Counted from the first letter of the stretch, positions 43,838 through 51,776 are shown. The stretch: DNA of 64,000 bases from Arthrobacter sp. Leaf69 (GCF_001422645.1 NZ_LMLR01000016.1:163538-227537); one strand, 5' to 3'. Numbers and translations: made by a program. Notes: generated from the sequence alone by a model not told the origin.

Positions 43838-44785
43838 GTGGCCGGGGGATTTGATCTGGCAAGCCGCGTCCGAAGCATTGGGCGCGGCTTTGCCGTAACC
43901 GCCGCAGCCGGTGCCGTGACGGGCGCCGCCGTGACCGGCTACGGACTCTGGGAAAAGAACCAGTTCGTCCTGCGCGAGGAGACCCTGCCCATCCTCCCGG
44001 CCGGTTTTGGCCCTATCCGGGTGCTGCACCTCAGCGACATCCATTTCGTGCCCGGGCAGCACCGGAAGGCCGAATGGCTGTCCTCGCTGGCGGAACTGCG
44101 GCCGGACCTGGTGGTGAACACCGGCGACAACCTCAGCCACGCCAAGTCAGTGGAGCCCCTGCTGGACTCGCTCCATCCGCTGATGGAGTTCCCGGGCGTC
44201 TTTGTTCCCGGCTCAAACGACTACTTCGCCCCGACGCTGAAGAACCCGGTGTCGTATTTCCAGGGGCCGTCCTCGCACACCAAGGAGCCGGCCAGGCTGG
44301 ACTGGCCCCGGCTCCGTGCAGGCTTCGGCATGGGCGGCTGGGTGGACCTGACCAACCGCTGCCAATCGCTCGTGATCAAAGGCCTGCGCGTTGATTTTTC
44401 CGGCGTCGACGATCCGCACCTGGGCCTCGAACGCTACGCGGGCTGGCCCCGTGGCACGAAGGGCCGGGACAGCAGACCGCATCTTCGCGTCGCAGTCATC
44501 CACGCCCCCTACCAGCGTGTCCTGGACCGTTTCACCGAGGACGGCGCCGACCTGCTGCTGGCCGGGCACACCCACGGCGGCCAGATCTGCGTCCCGGGTT
44601 TCGGCGCCCTCGTCGCCAACTGCGATCTCCCGACCTGGCGCGCCAAGGGCCTGCACGACTGGGAAAGCAAGGGACGCACGACGCCGGTGAACGTCTCGGG
44701 CGGCATCGGCACCTCCCGTTTCGCTCCGGTCAGGATCGCTTGCCGGCCCGAGGCCGTTCTGCTGACGCTCACTCCGCGTTCCTGA
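43838..44785 (+). CDS. metallophosphoesterase
   Basis: 315 residues starting at GTG 43838, three bases after the ponA stop. The N-terminus is a single hydrophobic segment (AVTAAAGAVTGAAVTGYGLW), so it is membrane-anchored with the enzyme outside or at the surface. Metal-binding motifs are RVLHLSDIHFVPG, VVNTGDNLSHA, VPGSNDYF and LLLAGHTHGGQI, as in YkuE-type calcineurin-like phosphoesterases. It is cotranscribed with ponA and may act on cell-envelope phospholipid-like substrates. Confidence 0.92.
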   Translation: MAGGFDLASRVRSIGRGFAVTAAAGAVTGAAVTGYGLWEKNQFVLREETLPILPAGFGPIRVLHLSDIHFVPGQHRKAEWLSSLAELRPDLVVNTGDNLSHAKSVEPLLDSLHPLMEFPGVFVPGSNDYFAPTLKNPVSYFQGPSSHTKEPARLDWPRLRAGFGMGGWVDLTNRCQSLVIKGLRVDFSGVDDPHLGLERYAGWPRGTKGRDSRPHLRVAVIHAPYQRVLDRFTEDGADLLLAGHTHGGQICVPGFGALVANCDLPTWRAKGLHDWESKGRTTPVNVSGGIGTSRFAPVRIACRPEAVLLTLTPRS

Positions 44786-44809
44786 GCCGCCCGCTCCCCT
44801 CGATACCAA

Positions 44810-44948
44810 CTGGACATGCTCTCCCCTGTGCTGCACGGATGGACATAGTGGGCCTATGTCCACGCCCTGCGCTATGGACCGGACATGTCCCGCGGCACGG
44901 CAGCGCTTATGTCCACGCCCTGCGCCGGGGACCGGACATGTCCCGCGG
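44810..44948. repeat. intergenic repeat cluster with 41-bp direct repeats
   Basis: The 322-bp gap between the phosphoesterase and the ABC exporter holds no gene. Two copies of a 41-bp repeat (44855-44895 and 44908-44948, period 53) begin TATGTCCACGCCCTGCG and end GGACCGGACATGTCCCGCGG. Upstream copies of TGGACATG (44810) and GGACATAG, plus CTATGTCC, complete an array of GGACAT-type sequences. This is related to the clusters at 39.6 and 53.1 kb. Confidence 0.7.
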
Positions 44949-45041
44949 GGCGCGCCGCGAAGCCATTGCGGAATGTAATTACTGGGCGAGATCCTGATGC
45001 TGTCGATTTTCATGTGAACCCGGTCACCCGATGGCCTAGGG

Positions 45042-45094
45042 TAGTTGCTACAGGAAACTACATCCAGTTGCGTTAGCTATTTCGCAGTTGCGTT
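45042..45094 (+). promoter_or_regulatory. candidate operator region of the ABC exporter
   Basis: TAGTTGC-TACAG-GAAACTA (45042-45060) is a near-palindrome of the MarR-type operator shape. Downstream, CAGTTGCGTT occurs twice with 20-bp phasing (45065-45074 and 45085-45094). AGTTGC thus appears three times between 45043 and 45091, just upstream of the exporter start at 45108. No regulator gene lies next to it in this window. Confidence 0.5.
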
Positions 45095-45107
45095 TTAAGA
45101 AGCAGGC

Positions 45108-46940
45108 ATGGCCAAGCAGACCTCATTTTTCTCCTCCATCAGCCGTCTCTATCCGCACGTCAAGCCGATCATTCCGCGGCTGGTCATGGGCCTGCTCTGC
45201 GCCCTGCTCGCCAGCGTGGTGGCCCTAACCATCCCCCAGGTGCTGCGGGTGCTGATCAACCAGTCCCTGGAACCCGGGGGCAGCACGGACGCGGTGTGGA
45301 CCGCCTCCCTCGTGATCCTGGGCCTGGGCATCGCCGAGGCCGGACTCGTGGCGCTGCGCCGGCAGTTCGTGATCAACCCCGCCACCACGGTGGAGACCCG
45401 GATGCGGGTGTCCCTCTACGGCCACCTGCAGGACCTGACCGTCTCCTTCCACGACCGGTGGGGCTCCGGGCAGCTGCTCTCCCGCGCCATGACCGATCTG
45501 AACTTCCTGCGCCGCTGGATGGCCTTCGGCGCCATCATGCTCGTGGTCACCACCCTGACCGTCGTGATCGGTGTGGCCGTGATGTTCAATATGAGCTGGC
45601 AGCTGGCACTGATCTTCCTCGCCGCCGCGGTACCCATCATGATCTACGGCTTCCGCTTCCGCACCCGCTTCAGCAAGGTGGCCCGGCGCAGCCAGGACCA
45701 GGCCGGCGACCTCGCCACCACGGTGGAGGAATCGGTCCACGGGATCCGCGTGCTCAAGGCGTTCGGCCGCAGCCGCGAGGCCCTGGAGAACTTCAACGAA
45801 CAGGCGGAGGAGCTCCGCCAGACGGAGATCGCCAAGGCCAAGCACGTTGCCACCTTCAGCCTGGTGGTCACCCTCCTGCCGGAGCTGGCCCTCGGGACCG
45901 GCCTCGTCGTCGGCATCATGCTGGCCTCCACCGGCGAGCTGAGCATCGGCGCATTGGTGGCATTCTTCGCCACCGCCGCCGTGATCGCCGCCCCGGTGGA
46001 ATTCTGCGGCATGCTGCTGGCCATGGCCCTCACCGCCAAGACCGCCGTGGACCGGCATTTCGAGGTGATGGACTCGGTGAACACCATTACCAGCCCGGAA
46101 AATCCGCGCCACCCCGCCGAGCTGCAGGGCGCCCTCAGCTTCAACCACGCCACGTTCGCCTACGAGGACGCCCCGGACAAACCGATCCTCAACGACGTCA
46201 GCCTGGACATCAGGCCCGGCGAAACCATGGCCTTGGTGGGAATTACAGGCAGCGGCAAGAGCGCCCTGCTCCAGCTGGTCCCCCGGCTGTACGACGTCAC
46301 CGCCGGCTCCATCACCATCGACGGGGTGGATCTGCGCGAGTTCAGCGTCGAGGACCTCCGCACGGTGGTCGCCGTCGCGTTCGAAGACACCACGCTGTTC
46401 TCCAGCTCGGTCCGCGACAACGTCCTGCTCGGCGCCCCGGCGGGCCTCCCGCCCGAGCGCCGCGAGGAGGCCCTCGAGGAGGCGCTCGACGTCGCCCAGG
46501 CCCACTTCGCGTACTCGCTCCCGGACGGGCTGGACACCCTGATCGGTGAGGAAGGGCTCAGCCTTTCCGGCGGGCAGCGGCAGCGCATCGCCCTGGCCCG
46601 TGCCATCGCCGCCCGGCCCAGGGTGCTGGTCCTGGACGATCCGCTGTCCGCCCTCGATGTCCACACCGAGGAGCTCGTCGAGACCAGGCTGCGGGAGGTG
46701 CTCACCGCCACCACGACGCTGATCGTGGCCCACCGGCCCTCCACCGTCGCGCTGGCGGACCGGGTGGCGCTGCTGGAGGACGGACGGATCACGGCCGTCG
46801 GCACCCACACCGAACTGCTCGCGGAGAATCCCCACTACCGCTACGTGATTGCCAGCCTCGACCCGGAACCGCGCGACCTGGACTCCGATCTGCTGGACTC
46901 AGAGCTGTCCGGCCTCAACGCCGAGGAGGTTTCCCGATGA
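45108..46940 (+). CDS. ABC exporter half-transporter, degenerate-site subunit
   Basis: 610 residues: a six-helix type I exporter membrane domain (LVMGLLCALLASVVALTIP and following, to about residue 330), then an ATPase domain. Walker A is LVGITGSGKSALLQLVP, signature LSLSGGQRQRIALARA, Walker B VLVLDDPLSALD. After the Walker B Asp the catalytic Glu is replaced by Asp (LDDP instead of LDEA). This marks one degenerate ATP site, as in BmrCD, LmrCD and TM287/288. It pairs with the next gene, which overlaps it by 4 bp. Confidence 0.93.
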   Translation: MAKQTSFFSSISRLYPHVKPIIPRLVMGLLCALLASVVALTIPQVLRVLINQSLEPGGSTDAVWTASLVILGLGIAEAGLVALRRQFVINPATTVETRMRVSLYGHLQDLTVSFHDRWGSGQLLSRAMTDLNFLRRWMAFGAIMLVVTTLTVVIGVAVMFNMSWQLALIFLAAAVPIMIYGFRFRTRFSKVARRSQDQAGDLATTVEESVHGIRVLKAFGRSREALENFNEQAEELRQTEIAKAKHVATFSLVVTLLPELALGTGLVVGIMLASTGELSIGALVAFFATAAVIAAPVEFCGMLLAMALTAKTAVDRHFEVMDSVNTITSPENPRHPAELQGALSFNHATFAYEDAPDKPILNDVSLDIRPGETMALVGITGSGKSALLQLVPRLYDVTAGSITIDGVDLREFSVEDLRTVVAVAFEDTTLFSSSVRDNVLLGAPAGLPPERREEALEEALDVAQAHFAYSLPDGLDTLIGEEGLSLSGGQRQRIALARAIAARPRVLVLDDPLSALDVHTEELVETRLREVLTATTTLIVAHRPSTVALADRVALLEDGRITAVGTHTELLAENPHYRYVIASLDPEPRDLDSDLLDSELSGLNAEEVSR

Positions 46941-48766
46941 GCAGCGCAACCTTCGGAACCGCGAACGAGGACAACGCGCACCTGTCCAAGACCGAGAGCA
47001 AAACCGTCCGGCGCCGCTCCCTCGCCTTGCTCCGCTCCCTGATCCGCCCGGTCCGCCGGCGGTTCTGGCTGACGATTGCCGCCGTCGTGCTGTCCCAGGC
47101 CGCCCGCGTCGCCGGGCCGGCGCTGATCGCCTTCGGCATCGACCGGGCCCTCCCTGCCCTGATCGCCGGCGACAACGTCCCCCTGATGCTCACGGGCGCC
47201 GCCTACCTCGCTGCCGCGGTTGCCACGGCGTGCCTCACCGCCCTGTACGTGACCTCGACGGCGAGACTGAGCCAGGCGATGCTCCTGGACCTGCGCGTCC
47301 GGGTCTTCCGGCACACCCAGCGACTCAGCCTCGAATTCCACGAGAAGTACACCTCGGGGCGGATCATCGCGCGGCAGACCTCGGACCTGGAGGCGCTGCG
47401 CGAACTCCTGGACTCCGGGGTCAGCTCGCTGGCCTCCGGGATGCTGTTCATGGTGTTCACGGCCGCGACGGTGTTCGCGCTCGACTGGCGGAGCGGACTC
47501 CTGGTCCTGGCCGCCGGCGTGCCGATGTACTTCCTGGCCCGCTGGTACCAGAAGCACTCCCAGATCGCGTTCCGCGAATCCCGGGTGGTCTCGGCCCGGC
47601 TGATCGTGCACTTCGTCGAGACCATGACCGGCATCCGCGCGGTCAAGGCTTTCCGCAAGGAACGCGAAAATGCCGCGCTCTACGCCGAACTCGCCGAGGA
47701 CTACCGCAAGGTCACGGTCCGGTCCATCAACCTCAACGGCGTCTTCCAGCCCGGCCTGGTGCTGATCGGCAACGTCTGCGTCGCCGTCGTCCTGCTGTTC
47801 GGCGGCTTCCGGGTGCTCGGCGGCGACCTCGCCGTCGGCGTGCTGCTGGCCCTGATCCTGTCCACCAAACGCTTCTTCCAGCCGGTGGACCAGATGGCCA
47901 TGTTCTACAACTCCTTCCAGAGCGCCCAGGCGGCACTGGAGAAAGTCTCCGGACTGCTCGAGGAAGTTCCCACTGTCCGGCCGCCGAAAAACCCGGTGGC
48001 CCTGCACGATGCCCAGGGAACCATTGATTTCAAGGGGGTCGAATTCCGCTACGGCGACGGGCCCGTCATCATCCCGGCCATGGACCTGCACATCCCCGCC
48101 GGCCAGACGGTGGCACTGGTGGGCCAGACCGGTGCCGGCAAGTCAACGCTCGCCAAGCTGATCGCCCGCTTCTACGACGTCTCCGCAGGCTCGCTCACGC
48201 TCGACGGCGTGGACCTGCGGGAGCTCGCGACGGCGGATCTGCGCCGGAACGTCGTGATGGTCACCCAGGAGGCGTTCCTGTTCAGCGGCTCCGTCGCGGA
48301 CAACATCGCCCTCGGCCGGCCCGGGGCCACCCGGGAGGAGATCGAGGCCGCAGCCAAGGCCGTGGGGGCGCACGAGTTCATCCACGCACTCCCGGAGGGC
48401 TACGACACGGACGTCAACAAGCGCGGCGGCCGCGTGTCCGCCGGGCAGCGCCAGCTGATCAGCTTCGCCCGGGCGTTCCTGGCCCGCCCGGCCGTACTGA
48501 TCCTGGACGAGGCCACCTCCTCGCTGGACATCCCGTCCGAGCGGCTCGTCCAAACCGGACTGGCCGGGCTGCTGCAGGGCATTGGCGCTGACAGCGGCCG
48601 CACCGCCCTCATCATCGCGCACCGCCTGTCGACGGTGGAGACCGCCGACCGGGTGCTGGTGGTCCACGACGGGCGGGTGGTCGAGGACGGCACCCCGGAG
48701 CAGCTGATCGGCGGCGGCGGCCGCTTCGCGCAGCTGCACGGCGCTTGGAAGGACTCGCTGGTTTGA
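46937..48766 (+). CDS. ABC exporter half-transporter, consensus-Walker subunit
   Basis: 609 residues. The membrane domain starts after a basic N-tail; it includes FWLTIAAVVLSQAARVAGPA. The ATPase has Walker A LVGQTGAGKSTLAKLIA, Walker B VLILDEATSSLD with the catalytic Glu present, but a non-consensus signature VSAGQRQLISFARAF. Combined with the neighbour, one composite site is fully consensus and the other is degenerate in both halves. The pair should be a multidrug or lipid exporter; a role in exporting the peptide precursor 400 bp away is speculation. Confidence 0.93.
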   Translation: MSSATFGTANEDNAHLSKTESKTVRRRSLALLRSLIRPVRRRFWLTIAAVVLSQAARVAGPALIAFGIDRALPALIAGDNVPLMLTGAAYLAAAVATACLTALYVTSTARLSQAMLLDLRVRVFRHTQRLSLEFHEKYTSGRIIARQTSDLEALRELLDSGVSSLASGMLFMVFTAATVFALDWRSGLLVLAAGVPMYFLARWYQKHSQIAFRESRVVSARLIVHFVETMTGIRAVKAFRKERENAALYAELAEDYRKVTVRSINLNGVFQPGLVLIGNVCVAVVLLFGGFRVLGGDLAVGVLLALILSTKRFFQPVDQMAMFYNSFQSAQAALEKVSGLLEEVPTVRPPKNPVALHDAQGTIDFKGVEFRYGDGPVIIPAMDLHIPAGQTVALVGQTGAGKSTLAKLIARFYDVSAGSLTLDGVDLRELATADLRRNVVMVTQEAFLFSGSVADNIALGRPGATREEIEAAAKAVGAHEFIHALPEGYDTDVNKRGGRVSAGQRQLISFARAFLARPAVLILDEATSSLDIPSERLVQTGLAGLLQGIGADSGRTALIIAHRLSTVETADRVLVVHDGRVVEDGTPEQLIGGGGRFAQLHGAWKDSLV

Positions 48767-48893
48767 TTCGCACCGGCGCTTCGCGGCCCGGTCGCGCGCA
48801 AGGTGCGTCCTGCTGCGCGGCCGTCCGTGGCACGATTTCGCATCCGGGGCCCTGATCGGATACTCTTGTGAAGTTGCTTTTGAAGTAACGGAT

Positions 48894-48970
48894 CGGGATG
48901 TGGCGCAGCTTGGTAGCGCGCGTCGTTCGGGACGACGAGGTCGCAGGTTCAAATCCTGTCATCCCGACCA
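48894..48970 (+). tRNA. tRNA-Pro(CGG)
   Basis: 77 bases including encoded CCA. Acceptor CGGGATG (48894-48900) pairs with CATCCCG (48960-48966), followed by A and CCA. The anticodon loop is TTCGGGA, giving anticodon CGG (reads CCG). The T-loop GGTTCAAATCC is canonical. It is followed by a strong terminator. Confidence 0.97.
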
Positions 48971-48973
48971 ATC

Positions 48974-49009
48974 AAGAAGAGGGCCTTCCATCCGGAAGGC
49001 CCTCTTCTT
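48974..49009 (+). terminator. tRNA terminator, 16-bp perfect stem
   Basis: AAGAAGAGGGCCTTCC (48974-48989) pairs perfectly with GGAAGGCCCTCTTCTT (48994-49009) around the loop ATCC, and the downstream arm ends in TTCTTTGTG. It ends the tRNA-Pro transcript four bases after the CCA. Confidence 0.92.
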
Positions 49010-49072
49010 TGTGTGTCCGGGATTTTGACGCCTCAAACGGGCGGCAACGGAGCAGTCGATGAGTGTCACGGC

Positions 49073-49115
49073 AAAAAAATAGCTCCGGGACATGGTTCGC
49101 GCATGTCCCGGAGCT
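49073..49115 (-). terminator. intrinsic terminator of the peptide precursor gene
   Basis: AGCTCCGGGACATG (49081-49094) pairs perfectly with CATGTCCCGGAGCT (49102-49115) over a 7-base loop. On the minus strand the stem is followed by ATTTTTTT (49080-49073), a textbook U-tract. It lies 15 bases past the stop of the peptide gene. The stem contains GGGACATG, the core found in the intergenic repeats. Confidence 0.93.
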
Positions 49116-49129
49116 ATCAGAGCTATTGC

Positions 49130-49384
49130 TTACATCGGGTCGGGCCAGTTGCCGACATTCGTAGAGTACGTCATCGGGTCGGGCCAGTTGCCGACATTCG
49201 TGGAGTACATCATCGGGTCAGGCCAGTTACCGACGGCCTGGGGTGCCTTCATGGGATCCGGCCAGTTGCCGACGGCGGTGAAGCCAGCGTCACCGGTGGA
49301 ACCAATGGACAGGACGGCCGGAGCCGCAGCGGAGAATGCCAGAGCGCCTGCCAGGACGGCGCCGGCCGCAATCTTCTTCAACAT
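49130..49384 (-). CDS. secreted multi-repeat peptide pheromone precursor (predicted)
   Basis: 84 residues from ATG 49384, with GAGG seven bases upstream on the minus strand; TTG 49396 is an earlier in-frame start without that support. Residues 1-25 are a Sec signal peptide (MLKKIAAGAVLAGALAFSAA, then APAVLS). From residue 38, VGNWPDPM occurs exactly four times (38-45, 51-58, 64-71, 77-84), each separated by five residues: KAPQA, MYSTN, TYSTN. The protein ends on the last repeat. Repeated identical octapeptides behind a signal peptide are the signature of a multi-copy signalling peptide. A divergent HTH-TPR regulator lies 129 bp away. A repetitive antimicrobial or surface peptide is the main alternative. 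Confidence 0.88.
   Translation of the reverse strand: MLKKIAAGAVLAGALAFSAAAPAVLSIGSTGDAGFTAVGNWPDPMKAPQAVGNWPDPMMYSTNVGNWPDPMTYSTNVGNWPDPM
49133..49273 (-). repeat. 39-bp tandem repeats encoding VGNWPDPM
   Basis: Four units with 39-bp period start at 49133, 49172, 49211 and 49250, each with a conserved 24-bp core encoding VGNWPDPM. Cores differ at a few mostly third-position bases, so selection appears to hold the peptide rather than the DNA. Confidence 0.9.
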
Positions 49385-49434
49385 AGAGTTCCTCAATATG
49401 AGTCGGGGTCCTTACCAAGTCAGCACTACCCTTG

Positions 49435-49474
49435 TTGACACACATTGTAAAATGATTTCCACAGAGACTGTCAA
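49435..49474. promoter_or_regulatory. divergent promoter region, peptide gene and HTH-TPR gene
   Basis: The 129 bp between the two starts is clearly AT-richer than the window. On the minus strand TTGACA (49474-49469) and TACAAT (49449-49444) form a promoter for the peptide gene with a long 19-bp spacer. On the plus strand TTGACA is at 49435-49440. The two hexamers face each other as TTGACA...TGTCAA, an inverted pair that could also be an operator. ACAAAGATTGT (49484-49494) is a second symmetric site near the regulator start. Confidence 0.6.
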
Positions 49475-49513
49475 GCATTTAGTACAAAGATTGTCCGGAA
49501 TTAGGAGGTATCC

Positions 49514-50782
49514 GTGGGGAACGGATTCGGGGAGAAACTCCGAGCGGAACGGCTTGAGCGTGGCCTGACGCAAGCGGAATTGGGCCGGGACCTGTACTCG
49601 CCCAGCTACATCTCCCTGCTGGAGACCGGACGCCGTGAACCGACGGCCGACGTCATCGAGGAGCTGGCCCGACGGCTCGAGCTTGCGCCTAAGGCGCTGG
49701 AAGCGTGGAGCCAGCCAGTGTCCGTCAGTGACGCGGAATATGTACTCTCGGGCCTGTATGCGCGCCAGGCCTGGGATCTGCGCGACTACTCCCTGGCAGC
49801 GACCCATGCCGCGGCAGCGGCCCAAATCGCCCTCGAAGCCAGGAACACCAGCGCTTGGTGGAACATGACCTATATGCAGGCTGAATGCCTGATCAAGCAG
49901 GGTCAGTGGCAAGAATGCAAGGACATCGTCCAGCGGCTCCTGGATCACCCTATGGCCGCCGAATCGGCAGGCTTGGGGGTGCGTGCCCGGCAGATGCTCG
50001 CCGCGGCCTCACAGGGGCAGGGGCAGCTGACCGCCGCCGTCGAGCATGCTCAGCAGGCCGTGCGGCTCTGCGCCGAACTGCCCAAGGGCTCCACGCTGGT
50101 CATTGGCGCACTGCGGGCGCTGATCGGGGCGCTGGCCGAAAGCGGCCGGCTGGACGAGGCCTGGGAATACTGCCAGGCCATGAACGATCAGATGGACGAG
50201 CATTCCATGACCCAGCTGGCCGGCGAGGTCGCCTGGGTGATCGGCAACGTGGCCTTTATGCGCCATGACTACCCGGAGGGCATTAAGTACCATGAGCGGG
50301 CGGCTCAGCTGCTCTCCCCCGCGAACGACATTGACCTCTGGGCCCGGTTTAACAAGGCCTCCGCGGCCGTCCGCCTGTCCTCCGGGATCGTGGAGCCGGA
50401 GACGCTGACGTCGATTGAGCGCGCTGAGCTGGCGCTCTCGATCGTGGGCGGCAACAAGACGGACCAGCTTGAGGTGGCGTTCATCCGGGCCCGCTGGCTT
50501 TACCTGACCGGGGACATCGTCGCAGCCGTCCAGAAACTGCGCGAGATCCACGCCGACAAGGACGCACTCGCCAAGCACACCGCCGGCGAAGTGTCGCTTC
50601 TGCTCGGCAAGGCGCTCAAGGCGGCCGGCGATTCCGAGGAGGCCCTGGTCTATCTCGAGGAAGCCCAGAAGGAGTTCAGCGCGGCCGGCGCCTCGGACCG
50701 GGTCCAGCAGTCGATGGACGCCGTACTGGAAATCCGGCTGGCCCAGCGCCGAGCGGAGGCCGCCGCGTCGTCCGGAGCCTAA
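49514..50782 (+). CDS. HTH-XRE/TPR regulator, RRNPP-like peptide receptor (predicted)
   Basis: 422 residues from GTG 49514, with TAGGAGGT upstream. Residues 5-60 are an XRE-type HTH (FGEKLRAERLERGLTQAELG, RDLYSPSYISLLETGRREP). From about residue 75 to 405 the chain is alpha-helical with TPR-like repeats (EGIKYHERAAQLL, AGDSEEALVYLEEAQKEF, SGRLDEAWEYCQAMN). HTH plus TPR is the architecture of RRNPP regulators (Rgg, NprR, PlcR, PrgX) that bind imported peptides. No membrane segment is present, so the peptide would have to be taken up, by an oligopeptide permease not seen here. Binding to VGNWPDPM is inferred from divergent adjacency. Confidence 0.85.
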   Translation: MGNGFGEKLRAERLERGLTQAELGRDLYSPSYISLLETGRREPTADVIEELARRLELAPKALEAWSQPVSVSDAEYVLSGLYARQAWDLRDYSLAATHAAAAAQIALEARNTSAWWNMTYMQAECLIKQGQWQECKDIVQRLLDHPMAAESAGLGVRARQMLAAASQGQGQLTAAVEHAQQAVRLCAELPKGSTLVIGALRALIGALAESGRLDEAWEYCQAMNDQMDEHSMTQLAGEVAWVIGNVAFMRHDYPEGIKYHERAAQLLSPANDIDLWARFNKASAAVRLSSGIVEPETLTSIERAELALSIVGGNKTDQLEVAFIRARWLYLTGDIVAAVQKLREIHADKDALAKHTAGEVSLLLGKALKAAGDSEEALVYLEEAQKEFSAAGASDRVQQSMDAVLEIRLAQRRAEAAASSGA

Positions 50783-50802
50783 GCGGGCCGCCTCCTGACA
50801 CC

Positions 50803-51774
50803 CTAGGCGAACGTCCGGCCGGTAAGTTTCTCGTAGGCCTCGACGTAGCGGCTGCGGGTGCGGGCCACGACGTCGGCCGGCAGCGCCGGAGGTGCCACGT
50901 CCGAGGACTTGTCCCAGCCGGACGCGGCCGAGGTCAGCCAGTCGCGGACGTACTGCTTGTCGTAGGAAGGCTGGGCCTTGCCGGGCTCGTAAGTGGCGGC
51001 ATCCCAGAAACGTGAGGAGTCCGGGGTGAGCACCTCGTCGCCCAGCGTGATGACGCCGGTAGCGACGTCGAAGCCGAATTCCACCTTGGTGTCGGCCAGG
51101 ATGATGCCGCGGCCACGGGCGATGGCCTCTGCCTTGGTGTAGATCTCCAGGGTGAGTTCGCGCAGCCGGGACGCGATGCCCTCCCCGACGGTCGCCACGA
51201 CGGCGTCAAAGGTGATGTTCTCGTCGTGCTCGCCCACCTCGGCCTTCGCGGAGGGGGTGAAGATGGCCTCGTCGAGCCGGGACCCGTCCACCAGGCCCTC
51301 CGGCAGCGGGATGCTGCACACAGTGCCGGACTCCCGGTACTCCACGAGCCCGGAGCCGGTGAGGTAGCCTCGGGCGATGCACTCGACGGGGAACATGTCC
51401 AGTTTCTTGCAGATCATCGCGCGGCCCTCCACCGCGGCGGGCACGCCGGCGTCGACCGTGGACGCGAGCACGTGGTGCTCCACGCCCAACTGTTCGAACC
51501 ACCACAGGCTCAGCTGGGTCAGGATGCGGCCTTTGTCCGGGATCTCGCTGGCAAGGACGTGGTCATAGGCGCTGATGCGGTCGCTGGCGACCACCAGGAC
51601 GCACTCCTGGCCGATGCGCTCCGTGATGGACTCGTCCACCGGAACATAGAGGTCGCGGACTTTGCCGGAGTAGATGTGTTTCCAGCCCGGCAGGTCCAGC
51701 GTCGCGGTGTCCAGGCCGCCCTTCGGCGCGGACGGTGTGGGTTCGGTGGCATCCGGCAGGGATTCACGGGTCAT
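50803..51774 (-). CDS. purC: phosphoribosylaminoimidazole-succinocarboxamide synthase
   Basis: 323 residues. SAICAR synthetase, the eighth step of purine synthesis: condensation of CAIR with aspartate using ATP. Motifs: KHIYSGKVRDLYVPVDES, ASDRISAYDHVLASEIPDKG, MFPVECIARGYLTGSGLVEY and LADTKVEFGFD. It lies two bases after the purD stop on the same strand, so purD-purC form an operon. The N-terminal 25 residues are weakly conserved. It is convergent with the HTH-TPR gene. Confidence 0.97.
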   Translation of the reverse strand: MTRESLPDATEPTPSAPKGGLDTATLDLPGWKHIYSGKVRDLYVPVDESITERIGQECVLVVASDRISAYDHVLASEIPDKGRILTQLSLWWFEQLGVEHHVLASTVDAGVPAAVEGRAMICKKLDMFPVECIARGYLTGSGLVEYRESGTVCSIPLPEGLVDGSRLDEAIFTPSAKAEVGEHDENITFDAVVATVGEGIASRLRELTLEIYTKAEAIARGRGIILADTKVEFGFDVATGVITLGDEVLTPDSSRFWDAATYEPGKAQPSYDKQYVRDWLTSAASGWDKSSDVAPPALPADVVARTRSRYVEAYEKLTGRTFA

Positions 51775-51776
51775 GC

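Noticed and set aside
42185..44140. 651-codon open frame antisense to ponA
   Set aside because: High-GC antisense shadow with no domain; ponA and the phosphoesterase explain the region.
45225..46835. 536-codon frame antisense to the ABC exporter
   Set aside because: Shadow frame over a clear ATPase gene.
49133..49273. CRISPR-like array
   Set aside because: Repeats are 39-bp coding units with related 15-bp spacers, in frame within a small secreted protein; no cas genes.
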